Positions 42,001-55,237 of a stretch of DNA of 64,000 nt are shown piece after piece (positions within the stretch are counted from its first letter, which is position 1; each line of letters opens with the position of its first letter). A model generated the notes under the pieces. That model had not been told where the DNA came from and ran no database searches. It saw only the letters and a program-made list of their open reading frames with translations. Origin of the DNA: Acanthosepion esculentum (Eukaryota; Mollusca; Cephalopoda; Sepiida; Sepiidae); NCBI GenBank assembly GCA_964036315.1, contig OZ038510.1, positions 81,754,980 to 81,818,979 on the forward strand, given 5' to 3'. The position numbers and the translations under genes were made by a program.

Positions 42001-42053
42001 ACACTAGGATATACACATAATGCACACACTCAATTAAGCTGAAAAATCAAATC

Positions 42054-42096
42054 ATCCTTGATAATGGCTAAAGGTATAGCCGAAAGCGCTCGGAAC
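42054..42096 (+). ncRNA. Hammerhead-ribozyme-like motif 14 downstream of Penelope ORF end
   Basis: Order: ATCC, TTGATAA, T-GGCTA-AAGGTA-TAGCC, GAAA, GCGCTC, GGAAC. Stem II GGCTA/TAGCC is perfect; stem I TCC/GGA 3 pairs; core 3/8 is T/A; AGCGCT palindrome then UC. Its place after the nuclease-like frame links this motif class to Penelope elements. Confidence 0.6.
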
Positions 42097-42240
42097 TATT
42101 AAATATTTGGACACTTTTTAAACAGTCTTTGTCCAGAAAAGATATCTCTTGTTCGAACACTAGAAAAATGAAATAAAAGGATTAAAGTTAGTACCCTGTC
42201 CGTAATTTTTACTGAAACATGCATAAACAAAGGATTGCTG

Positions 42241-42241
<1 letters not shown>

Positions 42242-42292
<51 letters not shown>

Positions 42293-42309
42293 TACATATA
42301 TATATATAT

Positions 42310-42362
<53 letters not shown>

Positions 42363-42392
42363 TAGATAGATAGATATAGATATAGATATTGA
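42242..42392. repeat. (TA)n/(CATA)n with (GATA)n end
   Basis: TA runs with ACATATATACATA inserts, then GATAGATAGATAG and GATATAGATATA at 42360-42385. Confidence 0.9.
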
Positions 42393-42409
42393 TATATATA
42401 CGCACTCTC

Positions 42410-42747
42410 TTAAATTTAAAAAAAAAAATTAACCTTAGCGTAGCGACCGCACGCTCCAACACATTTCTAAAAAAACATATATCGATACGCATTTAATCTT
42501 TCGTCTCCAATGCAACCTAGATTTACTAAAAACAAAATAATGTCCATGCCTGAGGATGACTGTGTGTACAGTTGAAAGTACTAGCATATTAAAAAAGACC
42601 TTATACAACTTGTAGTTATTAAAAACAAGGGTCATAACACTCATCGAGTGGTTCGTAGGTTAATGCAACTTTAAATTTTGTTTGCGAAGAGTTTTCGCCA
42701 TTTTATATCATTAACTTTACTAATCTACTTTTTGTATGAATGATTCA

Positions 42748-42755
<8 letters not shown>
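42410..42755 (+). mobile_element. Penelope-type tail, family A, copy 3
   Basis: CCTTAGCGTAGCGACCGCACG (42432), a complete hammerhead-like motif at 42545-42588, GTTTGCGAAGAGTTTTCGCC (42679) and CTTTTTGTATGAATGATTCA. About 80 percent like 33190-33590 by eye. TA tracts bound both sides, so copies may have inserted into or seeded TA arrays. Confidence 0.62.
42545..42588 (+). ncRNA. Hammerhead-ribozyme-like motif 15 (complete)
   Basis: Order: ATGC, CTGAGGA, T-GACTG-TGTGTA-CAGTT, GAAA, GTACTA, GCAT. Stem I 4 pairs, stem II 5 pairs with one G.U, canonical core, UA at the predicted cleavage position. With motif 9 it is the best preserved. Confidence 0.65.
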
Positions 42756-43169
<414 letters not shown>

Positions 43170-43271
43170 ACATTGTTTTTATCTCTTCAGTTCTCCCTGT
43201 GAATATCAATGCGCCCATCATGATTTGTTTATATCTACCCGCCCGTTTATGGACCGTTTGTCTATACCTAG

Positions 43272-43430
<159 letters not shown>

Positions 43431-43708
43431 CAATAGTTATTTTGGCGTCTTCTCTCCACGGATCTTTATAGTCTGTTCACGGAAGTTATCTCTCATTTAT
43501 TTGGAGGCTTTGTTGTCATGGCCCGGGATAAGTTTGGCGAAGTTCAATGATCTCCGGCGCCAAAAGCTAAGACATATTTAGATTCCTGTTCGCAGCCTGC
43601 GCCACTTCATTAGCACAACCTGTCGGACTAGGCTAATATTGCTAAATATCTTTGAATATTTACTCTACTGGGATTTAACATTCCAATACAAGACTACTAA
43701 AGAGTATA

Positions 43709-44413
43709 AAGTGAGTCCCCCGTATTCGCGGGGATTAGGGACCAGAATCGGGCCGTGAATAGTTAAAATCCGCGAATACTTGTAACCCCGGATTAAAATC
43801 CTTATAAATACCTATTTCGATTGGTAAATCTCCATATGCCTTAAGCTTTTATTCTAAACACTTTAGAAACATTTCAGACCCTTTTGAAAACCATTTTTGA
43901 AAAATAGTGTTGGTGACCATACACGAAGCGTAAATTTTCTTTCATACGTACAATAACCATTTTTAATTACGTATAGATCGATACATCCATTGAAAATACT
44001 GTATAAAATATGTGTAACAAGATAAAGAAAAAAATATGTAGTTTAAAACATTTTCTAAAAACAGAACTGTGATGATGTCCCGAATTTTAGGATAAGCCAC
44101 TTTTACGACCTCAGCCGCAGCCCCTAACAAAGAATAAAACCCACGCATTATGCTTGTTTTTGCGTTTGATTTTTACAAAGATGTACAATTTTTAAGATAA
44201 AATTGGACTGTGATAGATTTTAAGTCACTTAAATAACAGGAAAATAATACAAAAATATTTTAAATATGTTCTATCGAAGCAATAAACGAATTGAGCGATT
44301 TCTCAGCGAATAATTTGTATATAAGTTCTTCAGAAAAAAACACGCGAATATTCGGGGTTTCCCGAATGTGCGAAGCGGTGAAGGTTGAAACGCGAATAGG
44401 CAGGGGCTCATTG
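43709..44413. mobile_element. Pogo/Tigger-like non-autonomous DNA transposon
   Basis: Left end GTGAGTCCCCCGTATTCGCG plus GGGATTAGGGACCAGAA; right end (complement) ATGAGCCCCTGCCTATTCGCG. Inverted ends with CCCCGTATTCGCGG and AGGGACCAGAA-type sequence are typical of Tigger/pogo MITEs. CGCGAATA motifs near 43775 and 44340 are internal partners. About 700 bp, no transposase. The TA target duplication could not be confirmed. Confidence 0.6.
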
Positions 44414-44978
44414 TATCTCTTGATTTAATCCTCTCTGGTCTATCTCGAGTAAATTTTCTATAAATCGTTTTTTTTTTCTATAAATACTTCATATGTCAAT
44501 TGGTCTGGTGAACTTCCCTCTATAACATCTAGCATTTAAGAATTTAAGCGCAGTACCAGATTGACAGCAAAGTCTCATTCTTTTCCACTGTATTTAGAGA
44601 TTCTTGTTGAAATCCTAGGAAGCATAGGCCATTTTATTGGTTCTGACCATTACTGTCTGTTGTAGCATACCTATGGACGATAATGGGTATGTCTCCATTC
44701 ACATAAATGCAGTAGTTAATACTGTATGTTGGTCTGCAGTTGATTCGTCTCCAACTACGCTGGTTAAACTCGCTGCATCCTGGCAAAGAGAGTCCAAATG
44801 CGAGGCTATGTCGAAGGTGTTGGAGTTTTTGGGTACCCTGGTGTACTAGTGAGCCATTCAAAATGAGCTGACTCATTTTATAGTTCACCAATAGAAGGCT
44901 TAACCAATCAGAAGGCTCAAAATATTCACATGTATAAAGGCAGCCATGATTTTTTTTCCGGAATATTCACTGCCAGCT
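44414..44978. other. Non-coding spacer upstream of gag
   Basis: No recognised gene. ATGTATAAAGGCAGCC at 44931 is a TATA-like site about 50 bp before the gag-like frame and could belong to the element's leader or LTR. LTR ends or a primer-binding site were not found. Confidence 0.35.
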
Positions 44979-44979
44979 T

Positions 44980-45890
44980 TTGATATCGAAGACTGAAGAA
45001 TTACGGAACAGCTGCTGGTGGTATTGGCGATATAGTCAGATTCATAACAAAGATTATGAGCCCAGATTACGACTGTATTTTGAGGGAGACGAGTCAAAAT
45101 ACGAATTGTGGGAAGTGAAATTCCTAGGCTACCTTAGAATACAAAAACTTCATGACATCATTCTTTGCCAAAATGACCAGAAAGAAGATGATTTGATGGA
45201 AAGAAATGCGACCGTGTTCGCCGAATTAATACAATGCCTGGATGACAGGAGTTTGTCTTTAATAATGAGAGAAGCCAGGGACGACGGCCGCCAAGCTTTA
45301 AGAATATTGCGTGAACATTACTTGTCAAAAGGTAAACCCCAAATTATTGCTTTATATACTGAACTAACCTCGTTAAGGAGACGAGAAAATGAATCTGTAA
45401 CAGATTATATTATACGAGCTGAGAATGTCATAAATGCCTTAAAAATGGCAGGTGAGACTATCTCAGATGGGCTGCTAATAGCCATGGTTTTAAAGGGATT
45501 ACCAGCAACATTCAAACCATTCACGACAGTCATAACTCAAAAAGATAAAAAAAATTAACTTTCACTGAGTTTAAAATTGCGTTACGTAGTTATGAAGAAA
45601 CAGAAAAATGTGTAATCCCCCAAATCAAGGAAATAACGTAATGCAACTGAGAACGTCATTTACAAAATTAAGAAAACCAGTCCCTCAAACCTACCAGACT
45701 AGGAATTATGATATTAAAAACAAGGGGCTTAAAAACAGCTATTACAATAAAAACAACAACAACAGGAACAATAATAATAGAAAATACTTCCTGACGTTAT
45801 CGGAAAGGAACGAGGTCAATCCCAATGTGCGGCACATTTGGAAAATGTCTGAAAACCATACGACAGGTCGACCCAAGGCTTTTGGGTGAA
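44980..45890 (+). pseudogene. Copia-type retrotransposon gag, frameshifted
   Basis: The 192-codon frame starting at 44980 has ELWEVKFLGYLR, FAELIQCLDDRSLSLIMREA, LRILREHYLSKGKPQII, ALYTELTSLRRRENESVTDY and DGLLIAMVLKGLPATFKPF. This is the UBN2/DUF4219-type capsid region of Ty1/copia-like Gag, which packages element RNA. A stop appears right after an A8 run (45545-45556); the expected continuation (TFTEFKIALRSYEETEK) lies in the next frame, so one base was lost or gained there. A second shift near 45608 moves to a frame with NPPNQGNNVMQLR and an Asn-rich stretch, ending near a damaged zinc-knuckle-like CGTFGKC. No protease, integrase or reverse transcriptase follows. Confidence 0.75.
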
Positions 45891-47075
45891 ATTGGGAAGA
45901 CGGAATCCTTGAGGGCCGTCAATAGCTGTGCCAGCACAAAGCTACAAGTCATCGTGGCTTAGGGCTTGAGAGTGCTGGTCTTGTTCAAATTATTGCTCAC
46001 GCTAGATCATACGCTCTCTCCCACAGACTCTAACTAAGGTCTGCTCAGCATAGTTGCAGTATAAACCACAGGTGGGCTCTGTGGGTGTTGAGCAAATATA
46101 AATGTGCCTGAGCGAGCGTCAGCAATAGGAATTTGTTAGCCGCCCTGGTAGACGGTTATCCTTGAATACGGGTGGCCAGCTATCATTTTAGTATTGTTAA
46201 TTTTATTACATATGTTGAGTGTGTTTGTGTGTGTATTTTTTTTTCGGTGTGTTTCTGTGTATGTGGTTCGCTTCTGGCATAGGAAATGGAATAAAGCTAA
46301 AATAAATTTCACTGAAAATTCTTCGTTTGGAAATTTGCATAAATTCAAAGTTATCCGTCGTTGTCCGGCATCACAGGGAAGTCTGAGTTGGCCTTCAAGC
46401 TATTATGAAAATTATTGCGGTTCTGCGCCTGATCTGCATATACGGTTGGGAAAAAGTGCTGCATTCGATAGAAAATCTTTCGTTCTGATTTGCTGACTTT
46501 CTTTGCCATCAAATTCTTTGCCTTTTTTTTAAAGGCTTATTTTTTTATTTTTGTATTTAAAAGAGGCAGAAGTGAGAAGAAAATGTCGTCCGATAACAAT
46601 AACAAAACAACTGAAAGTCGTGCTCCTGTCATGAGATTCGCGTTACAAATATATCTGCTGCTCTCGCTCTGTGCCCAGTCATGCGAAACAGATCCAACGA
46701 AGAACTGACTTTATATAGAATTAAGAGATACCAACGCATGTGTCATCAGCCAGACATGCGCAGTAAATAAACCAAAAACAAAAAAAAACGTCAAAATTAT
46801 TCAAAGCTTAAGGTGTAAGTGAAAGTGAAATGTTTCTGCTTCTTTTAGACAGCATCACTGTGTAGGCGTTGGTTTGCTTTTACATAAGTACATTCGCATA
46901 ACGTTTGATCAAATCTGTAAAATTGGTCGAACGTGGAAACGATTCGGTATTTCTTGGCAAACACCATGCTTTTTGAACATTGTGGACTGGTACTACAGAA
47001 TCACAAAGAAATGTACCAGTTAGATAGGAGCATCTGATCTGGCTGTCATTCTGTATATAGGGATCAATCTGTGGA
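45891..47075. other. No recognisable gene
   Basis: Mixed composition. Small frames at 46194-46496 (100 codons), 46490-46708 (72 codons, ending in a hydrophobic then Cys-containing tail) and minus 46880-47128 (82 codons, overlapping the SINE head) match no known family. TTTGTGTGTG and poly-T runs only. Confidence 0.4.
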
Positions 47076-47077
47076 GT

Positions 47078-47625
47078 AATGGATAGCGGCTCGGATTGTG
47101 GAATCGGAGAGCAGATTTCGAATTCCATTCGAATCCATTACATTCACTTACGTGCTAATACCCTTGGGAAAAGTAAGAATCCTATTGTTCCCCGCCCAGT
47201 TATGGGTAAATAGCAGGACAGACCGGGTTCTATAGCCTTGGATGGCAGCTGGTCTTCTGCAGAAAGAAATGGCAACCTACTGTAGGAAAAATATCTGCCT
47301 GGTCAGTCATGTCTCCAAAGATACATTATCGCCTAAGTTTGTATCATGTATGGCACGTAACTGAATCGGAGAGCCGGGTTCGAATTCCAATCGAATCCAT
47401 TACATTCACTTACGTGCTAATACCTTAGGAAAGGTATGAATCTTCTTCTTCTCCAACAGCTATGGGAAAATAGCAGGACAGAGCGGGTTCTATAGCCTTG
47501 AATGTCAGCTGGTCTACCACAGAAAAATGGCAAAATAATGCGGGAAAAAAAGATCTGCTTGGTCAGTCATGTATCGAAAGATACATGATCGCCTAAGAGT
47601 GTATCATGCATGGCATATAACTGAC
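47078..47625 (+). mobile_element. tRNA-derived SINE, copies C1 and C2 in tandem
   Basis: C1: GTGGAGTAATGGATAGCGG (A box, 47070-47089), TTTCGAATTCCATTCGAATC (B box), AATACCCTTGGGAAAAGTAA, AATAGCAGGACAGACC, GGCAGCTGGTCTTC, GTCAGTCATG. C2 starts at 47363 within the head (GAATCGGAGAGCCGGGTTCG) and repeats all later blocks to about 47625, ending in ATGGCATATAACTGACTTGG. C2 lacks the A box, so it is a 5'-truncated or tandemly extended copy. It borders a mariner remnant. Confidence 0.72.
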
Positions 47626-47629
47626 TTGG

Positions 47630-47945
47630 ACGAGAGATGGATGTCGACAAGTGCTAAATCTGCCGAATAGGGCGGAAGTGATACAATGTCGATGTGGGCC
47701 CGAATATCACAATTGAAGAAAGCTCAGTGAAAGGATGCGTTGTCACTGTGAATAATTCAATTCTACGCACTACACATACGCCGAACGACCTCCTTCAAAT
47801 GAGTCAAACAGTTGCAATAGAACTCTCGGCTGACGGCCTTGGCCGGTGGTGTGAGATGAATTCTCGATGCAAAATTCTGCGGATGTCGAAAAGAAGGCTG
47901 CAGCATATACGTATCAAAAAACGTAAATTTTACAACTTCCTAAGT
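47630..47945 (-). pseudogene. Mariner-like transposase fragment
   Basis: Minus strand, crossing frameshifts: LLFDIRRILHREFIS, LTPPAKAVSREFYCNCLTHL, KEVVRRM, IIHSDNASFH, then HIDIVSLPPYSADLALVDIH. These match mariner blocks with the second catalytic Asp (HxDNAxxH) and the third (PPYSPDLAPxDF); both Asp residues are kept but stops and shifts are present. The 3' end is cut by the SINE at 47625, the 5' part by the 98-bp array at 47953. Confidence 0.65.
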
Positions 47946-47952
47946 GAACGCA

Positions 47953-50900
47953 GTATATATATATATATTTAAAGACTCACACGTGAAAACCTTCTAATAA
48001 TAGTAAGGACTGAACAAAATATGCCATCATTTGGGACGGCCTGCATAAACTAGTATATTTATATATTTAAAGACTCACACGTGAAAACCTTCTAATAATA
48101 GTAAGGACTGAACAAAATATGCCATCATTTTGGACGGCCTGCATAAACTAGTATATTTATATATTTAAAGACTCACATGTGAAAACCTTCTAATAATAGT
48201 AAGGACTGAACAAAATATGCCATCATTTTGGACGGCATGGGTAAACTAGTATATTTATATATTTAAAGACTCACACGTGAAAACCTTCTAATAATAGTAA
48301 GGACTTAACAAAATATGCCATCATTTTGGACGGCCTGCATAAACTAGTATATTTATATATTTAAAGACTCACACGTGAAAACCTTCTAATAATAGTAAGG
48401 ACTTAACAAAATATGCCATCATTTTGGACGGCCTAGGTAAACTAGTATATTTATATATTTAAAGACTCACATGTGAAAACCTTCTAATAATAGTAAGGAC
48501 TGAACAAAATATGCCATCATTTTGGACGGCCTGCATAAACTAGTATATTTATATATTTAAAGACTCACACGTGAAAACCTTCTAATAATAGTAAGGACTG
48601 AACAAAATATGCCATCATTTGGGACGGCCTGCATAAACTAGTATATTTATATATTTAAAGACTCACATGTGAAAACCTTCTAATAATAGTAAGGACTTAA
48701 CAAAATATGCCATCATATTGGACGGCCTGGGTAAACTAGTATATTTATATATTTAAAGACTCACATGTGAAAACCTTCTAATAATAGTAAGGACTGAACA
48801 AAATATGCCATCATTTTGGACGGCATGGGTAAACTAGTATATTTATATATTTAAAGACTCACACGTGAAAACCTTCTAATAATAGTAAGGACTTAACAAA
48901 ATATGCCATCATTTTGGACGGCCTGGGTAAACTAGTATATTTATATATTTAAAGACTCACATGTGAAAACCTTCTAATAATAGTAAGGACTTAACAAAAT
49001 ATGCCATCATTTTTGACGGCCTAGGTAAACTAGTATATTTATATATTTAAAGACTCACATGTGAAAACCTTCTAATAATAGTAAGGACTGAACAAAATAT
49101 GCCATCATTTGGGACGGCCTGCATAAACTAGTATATTTATATATTTAAAGACTCACATGTGAAAACCTTCTAATAATAGTAAGGACTGAACAAAATATGC
49201 CATCATATTGGACGGCCTGGGTAAACTAGTATATTTATATATTTAAAGACTCACATGTGAAAACCTTCTAATAATAGCAAGGACTTAACAAAATATGCCA
49301 TCATTTTGGACGGCCTGGGTAAACTAGTATATTTATATATTTAAAGACTCACATGTGAAAACCTTCTAATAATAGTAAGGACTGAACAAAATATGCCATC
49401 ATTTTGGACGGCCTGGGTAAACTAGTATATTTATATATTTAAAGACTCACATGTGAAAACCTTCTAATAATAGTAAGGACTGAACAAAATATGCCAACAT
49501 TTTGGACGGCCTGGGTAAACTAGTATATTTATATATTTAAAGACTCACATGTGAAAACCTTCTAATAATAGCAAGGACTTAACAAAATATGCCATCATTT
49601 TGGTCGGCATGGGTAAACTAGTATATTTATATATTGAAAGACTCACATGTGAAAACCTTCTAATAATAGTAAGGACTGAACAAAATATGCCATCATTTTG
49701 GACGGCCTGGGGAAAACTAATATATTTATATATTTAAAGACTCACATGTGAAAACCTTCTAATAATAGTAAGGACTGAACAAAATATGCCATCATTTTGG
49801 TCGGCATGGGTAAACTAGTATATTTATATATTTAAAGACTCACATGTGAAAACCTTCTAATAATAGCAAGGACTTAACAAAATATGCCATCATTTTGGAC
49901 GGCCTGGGTAAACTAGTATATTTATATATTTAAAGACTCACATGCGAAAACCTTCTAATAATAGTAAGGACTTAACAAAATATGCCGTCATTTTGGACGG
50001 CCTGGGTAAACTAGTATATTTATATATTTAAAGACTCACATGTGAAAACCTTCTAATAATAGTAAGGACTGAACAACATATGCCATCATTTTGGACGGCC
50101 TGTGTAAACTATTATATTTATATATTTAAAGACTCACATGTGAAAACCTTCTAATAATAGTAAGGACTGAACAAAATATGCCATCATTTTGGACGGCCTG
50201 GGTAAACTAGTATATTTATATATTTAAAGACTCACATGCGAAAACCTTCTAATAATAGTAAGGACTTAACAAAATATGCCATCATTTTGGACGGCCTGGG
50301 TAAACTAGTATATTTATATATTTAAAGACTCACATGTGAAAACCTTCTAATAATAGTAAGGAGTGAACAAAATATGCCATCATTTTGGACGGCCTGTGTA
50401 AACTATTATATTTATATATTTAAAGACTCACATGTGAAAACCTTCTAATAATAGTAAGGACTGAACAAAATATGCCATCATTTTGGACGGCCTGGGTAAA
50501 CTAGTATATTTATATATTTAAAGACTCACATGTGAAAACCTTCTAATAATAGTAAGGACTGAACAAAATATGCCATCATTTTGGACGGCATGGGTAAACT
50601 AGTATATTTATATATTTAAAGACTCACACGTGAAAACCTTCTAATAATAGTAAGGACTTAACAAAATATGCCATCATTTTGGACGGCCTGGGTAAACTAG
50701 TATATTTATATATTTAAAGACTCACATGTGAAAACCTTCTAATAATAGTAAGGACTTAACAAAATATGCCATCATTTTTGACGGCCTAGGTAAACTAGTA
50801 TATTTATATATTTAAAGACTCACATGTGAAAACCTTCTAATAATAGTAAGGACTGAACAAAATATGCCATCATTTGGGACGGCCTGCATAAACTAGTATA

Positions 50901-53900
50901 TTTATATATTTAAAGACTCACATGTGAAAACCTTCTAATAATAGTAAGGACTGAACAAAATATGCCATCATATTGGACGGCCTGGGTAAACTAGTATATT
51001 TATATATTTAAAGACTCACATGTGAAAACCTTCTAATAATAGCAAGGACTTAACAAAATATGCCATCATTTTGGACGGCCTGGGTAAACTAGTATATTTA
51101 TATATTTAAAGACTCACATGTGAAAACCTTCTAATAATAGTAAGGACTGAACAAAATATGCCATCATTTTGGACGGCCTGGGTAAACTAGTATATTTATA
51201 TATTTAAAGACTCACATGTGAAAACCTTCTAATAATAGTAAGGACTGAACAAAATATGCCAACATTTTGGACGGCCTGGGTAAACTAGTATATTTATATA
51301 TTTAAAGACTCACATGTGAAAACCTTCTAATAATAGCAAGGACTTAACAAAATATGCCATCATTTTGGTCGGCATGGGTAAACTAGTATATTTATATATT
51401 GAAAGACTCACATGTGAAAACCTTCTAATAATAGTAAGGACTGAACAAAATATGCCATCATTTTGGACGGCCTGGGGAAAACTAATATATTTATATATTT
51501 AAAGACTCACATGTGAAAACCTTCTAATAATAGTAAGGACTGAACAAAATATGCCATCATTTTGGTCGGCATGGGTAAACTAGTATATTTATATATTTAA
51601 AGACTCACATGTGAAAACCTTCTAATAATAGCAAGGACTTAACAAAATATGCCATCATTTTGGACGGCCTGGGTAAACTAGTATATTTATATATTTAAAG
51701 ACTCACATGCGAAAACCTTCTAATAATAGTAAGGACTTAACAAAATATGCCGTCATTTTGGACGGCCTGGGTAAACTAGTATATTTATATATTTAAAGAC
51801 TCACATGTGAAAACCTTCTAATAATAGTAAGGACTGAACAACATATGCCATCATTTTGGACGGCCTGTGTAAACTATTATATTTATATATTTAAAGACTC
51901 ACATGTGAAAACCTTCTAATAATAGTAAGGACTGAACAAAATATGCCATCATTTTGGACGGCCTGGGTAAACTAGTATATTTATATATTTAAAGACTCAC
52001 ATGCGAAAACCTTCTAATAATAGTAAGGACTTAACAAAATATGCCATCATTTTGGACGGCCTGGGTAAACTAGTATATTTATATATTTAAAGACTCACAT
52101 GTGAAAACCTTCTAATAATAGTAAGGAGTGAACAAAATATGCCATCATTTTGGACGGCCTGTGTAAACTATTATATTTATATATTTAAAGACTCACATGT
52201 GAAAACCTTCTAATAATAGTAAGGACTGAACAAAATATGCCATCATTTTGGACGGCCTGGGTAAACTAGTATATTTATATATTTAAAGACTCACATGTGA
52301 AAACCTTCTAATAATAGCAAGGACTTAACAAAATATGCCATCATTTTGGACGGCCTGGGTAAACTAGTATATTTATATATTTAAAGACTCACATGTGAAA
52401 ACCTTCTAATAATAGTAAGGACTGAACAAAATATGCCATCATTTTGGACGGCCTGGGTAAACTAGTATATTTATATATTTAAAGACTCACATGTGAAAAC
52501 CTTCTAATAATAGTAAGGACTGAACAAAATATGCCATCATTTTGGACGGCCTGTGTAAACTATTATATTTATATATTTAAAGACTCACATGTGAAAACCT
52601 TCTAATAATAGTAAGGACTGAACAAAATATGCCATCATTTTGGACGGCCTGGGTAAACTAGTATATTTATATATTTAAAGACTCACATGTGAAAACCTTC
52701 TAATAATAGCAAGGACTTAACAAAATATGCCATCATTTTGGACGGCCTGGGTAAACTAGTATATTTATATATTTAAAGACTCACATGTGAAAACCTTCTA
52801 ATAATAGTAAGGACTGAACAAAATATGCCATCATTTTGGACGGCCTGTGTAAACTATTATATTTATATATTTAAAGACTCACATGTGAAAACCTTCTAAT
52901 AATAGTAAGGACTGAACAAAATATGCCATCATTTTGGACGGCCTGGGTAAACTAGTATATTTATATATTTAAAGACTCACATGTGAAAACCTTCTAATAA
53001 TAGCAAGGACTTAACAAAATATGCCATCATTTTGGACGGCCTGGGTAAACTAGTATATTTATATATTTAAAGACTCACATGTGAAAACCTTCTAATAATA
53101 GTAAGGACTGAACAAAATATGCCATCATTTTGGACGGCCTGGGTAAACTAGTATATTTATATATTTAAAGACTCACATGTGAAAACCTTCTAATAATAGT
53201 AAGGACTGAACAAAATATGCCATCATTTTGGACGGCCTGTGTAAACTATTATATTTATATATTTAAAGACTCACATGTGAAAACCTTCTAATAATAGTAA
53301 GGACTGAACAAAATATGCCATCATTTTGGACGGCCTGTGTAAACTATTATATTTATATATTTAAAGACTCACATGTGAAAACCTTCTAATAATAGTAAGG
53401 ACTGAACAAAATATGCCATCATTTTGGACGGCCTGGGTAAACTAGTATATTTATATATTTAAAGACTCACATGTGAAAACCTCCTAATAATAGTAAGGAC
53501 TGAACAAAATATGCCATCATTTTGGACGGCCTGGGTAAACTAGTATATTTATATATTTAAAGACTCACATGTGAAAACCTTCTAATAATAGTAAGGACTG
53601 AACAAAATATGCCATCATTTTGGACGGCCTGGGTAAACTAGTATATTTATATATTTAAAGACTCACATGTGAAAACCTTCTAATAATAGTAAGGACTGAA
53701 CAAAATATGCCATCATTTTGTGCGGCCTGGGTAAACTAGTATATTTATATATTTAAAGACTTAACTGTGAAAACCTTCTAATAATAGTAAGGACTGAACA
53801 AAATATGCCATCATTTTGGACGGCCTGGGTAAACTAGTATATTTATATATTTAAAGACTCACATGTGAAAACCTTCTAATAATAGTAAGGACTGAACAAA

Positions 53901-54209
53901 ATATGCCATCATTTTGGACGGCCTGGGTAAACTAGTATATTTATATATTTAAAGACTCACATGTGAAAACCTTCTAATAATAGCAAGGACTTAACAAAAT
54001 ATGCCATCATTTTGGACGGCCAGGGTAAACTAGTATATTTATATATTTAAAGACTCACATGTGAAACCTTCTAATAACAGTAAGGACTTAACAAAATATG
54101 CCATCATTTTGGACGGCCTGGGTAAACTAGTATATTTATATATTTAAAGACTCACATGTGAAAACCTTCTAATAATAGTAAGGACTGAACAAAATATGCC
54201 ATCATTTTT
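47953..54209 (+). repeat. 98-bp satellite array, about 64 copies
   Basis: Unit: AAACTAGTATATTTATATAT, TTAAAGACTCACATGTGAAA, ACCTTCTAATAATAGTAAGG, ACTGAACAAAATATGCCATC, ATTTTGGACGGCCTGGGT (98 bp). Units differ at a few recurrent sites: CAC(A/G)TG, G(T/C)AAGGACT, ACT(G/T)AAC, CATTTTGG versus CATATTGG or CATTTGGG, GGCCTGGG/GGCATGGG/GGCCTGCA/GGCCTGTG. 48718-50482 is followed by an essentially identical copy 50483-52247 (period 1765 bp, 18 units including one 99-bp unit with GGGGAAAACTAA). The array starts out of a short (TA)n at 47955 and stops within a unit at 54209. No frame is kept open. Confidence 0.96.
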
Positions 54210-54470
54210 ATAACATGGTCCATTTGATAAAGACGTTTGTTAGATCCAGTGACTAGACTCAAAGAGATGTGAGTTCAATACCGAGCACAGAAATTGGAGA
54301 GTTGAGTTAAAGGGAAAAATCTGAGTCATCCGGAAGAGGCACGATATATGGAATTAGAACAATCTAACTCGGTAAACGAAATACAGTATTCGGTTCGAAA
54401 TTCCAATCACCTGAAGAAGGCCGGAACTTATAATGGCCGAAACGTTGTGAACATGGCAGTGAAGATTAGG
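54210..54470 (+). mobile_element. Repeat with tRNA-like boxes and a hammerhead-like motif
   Basis: AAAGACGTTTGTTAGATCC then GTGAGTTCAATACCGAGC resembles weak A and B boxes; ATTCGGTTCGAAATTCCAAT follows, then the hammerhead-like motif at 54406-54452. The order suggests a short retroelement with a ribozyme end, but the tRNA-like part is poor. Confidence 0.4.
54406..54452 (+). ncRNA. Hammerhead-ribozyme-like motif 16 (complete)
   Basis: Order: TCAC, CTGAAGA, A-GGCC-GGAACTTATAAT-GGCC, GAAA, CGTT, GTGA. Stem I TCAC/GTGA 4 pairs; stem II GGCC/GGCC; canonical core; ACGT palindrome as stem III, then UU. Stem I sequence is unlike the other copies but still paired. Confidence 0.62.
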
Positions 54471-55120
54471 ATAACACCCCGAATAGTGTAAATAATGTAA
54501 TTAATCATAATACCTCATCTCAGAGATATAGACAGAAATAAGGATAGTAAAGAAAAAGAATGTTTTGAAGAAAGAAATCTTCCAAATTGAAAAATAAAGT
54601 GAATGAAGAAATAAATGGGAGGAAAAAAAAACTGAAAATAAAAGAAAAAACGTAGCAAAAAAAGTCAAAAGGCAAAAAAAGAACTGAATAGAAAAAGCAT
54701 TTTTTTAAATTTATGAATAATACAACCAAAGCAAAGAATGATAGAATCTGGAAAAAAGATATAAAAGAAAGAAAAAAGAAAGAAGGAAAAAGAAAGAAAA
54801 AAGAAAGAAGGAAATATAGAAAGAAAGAAATAAAAAAATCAAATTTTTTAACAGAAAAAAAAGAAAAATATATCAACGACAGGCGAAGAAGAAAGTAAAG
54901 GAAGGAAATGAAAGTAGCAAAGAGATTATTTGTCTTTTTCGCACGAATGCTCATGGCTTCCCCATGTTGCATGTCACCACCCCCGTGAACTGACCGGCGA
55001 GGAAAGCATGTAAATTTGAATTTTGTCAGGATTTGTAGAAAACAACAGCAGACCCTTATTAAATAATAACAAATAAATTTTTAAAAAAATAAGAAAAAAA
55101 AAAACAAAATAAATAAACAA

Positions 55121-55122
<2 letters not shown>
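54471..55122. other. Purine-rich, no gene
   Basis: 54530-54900 is A/G-rich (AAAGAAAGAA-type), giving a Phe/Leu-rich minus frame that is compositional. Poly-A at 55081-55110. Confidence 0.5.
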
Positions 55123-55182
<60 letters not shown>

Positions 55183-55237
55183 AAGAAGAAGAAGAAGAAG
55201 AAGAAGAAGAAGAAGAAGAAGAAGAAGAAGAAGAAGA
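55123..55237. repeat. (AAT)n(AAG)n microsatellite
   Basis: AAT for about 30 bp then AAG for about 85 bp. Confidence 0.92.

Noticed and set aside
47953..54209. CRISPR-like regular array
   Set aside because: Units are contiguous 98-bp repeats with no unique spacers, in animal DNA.
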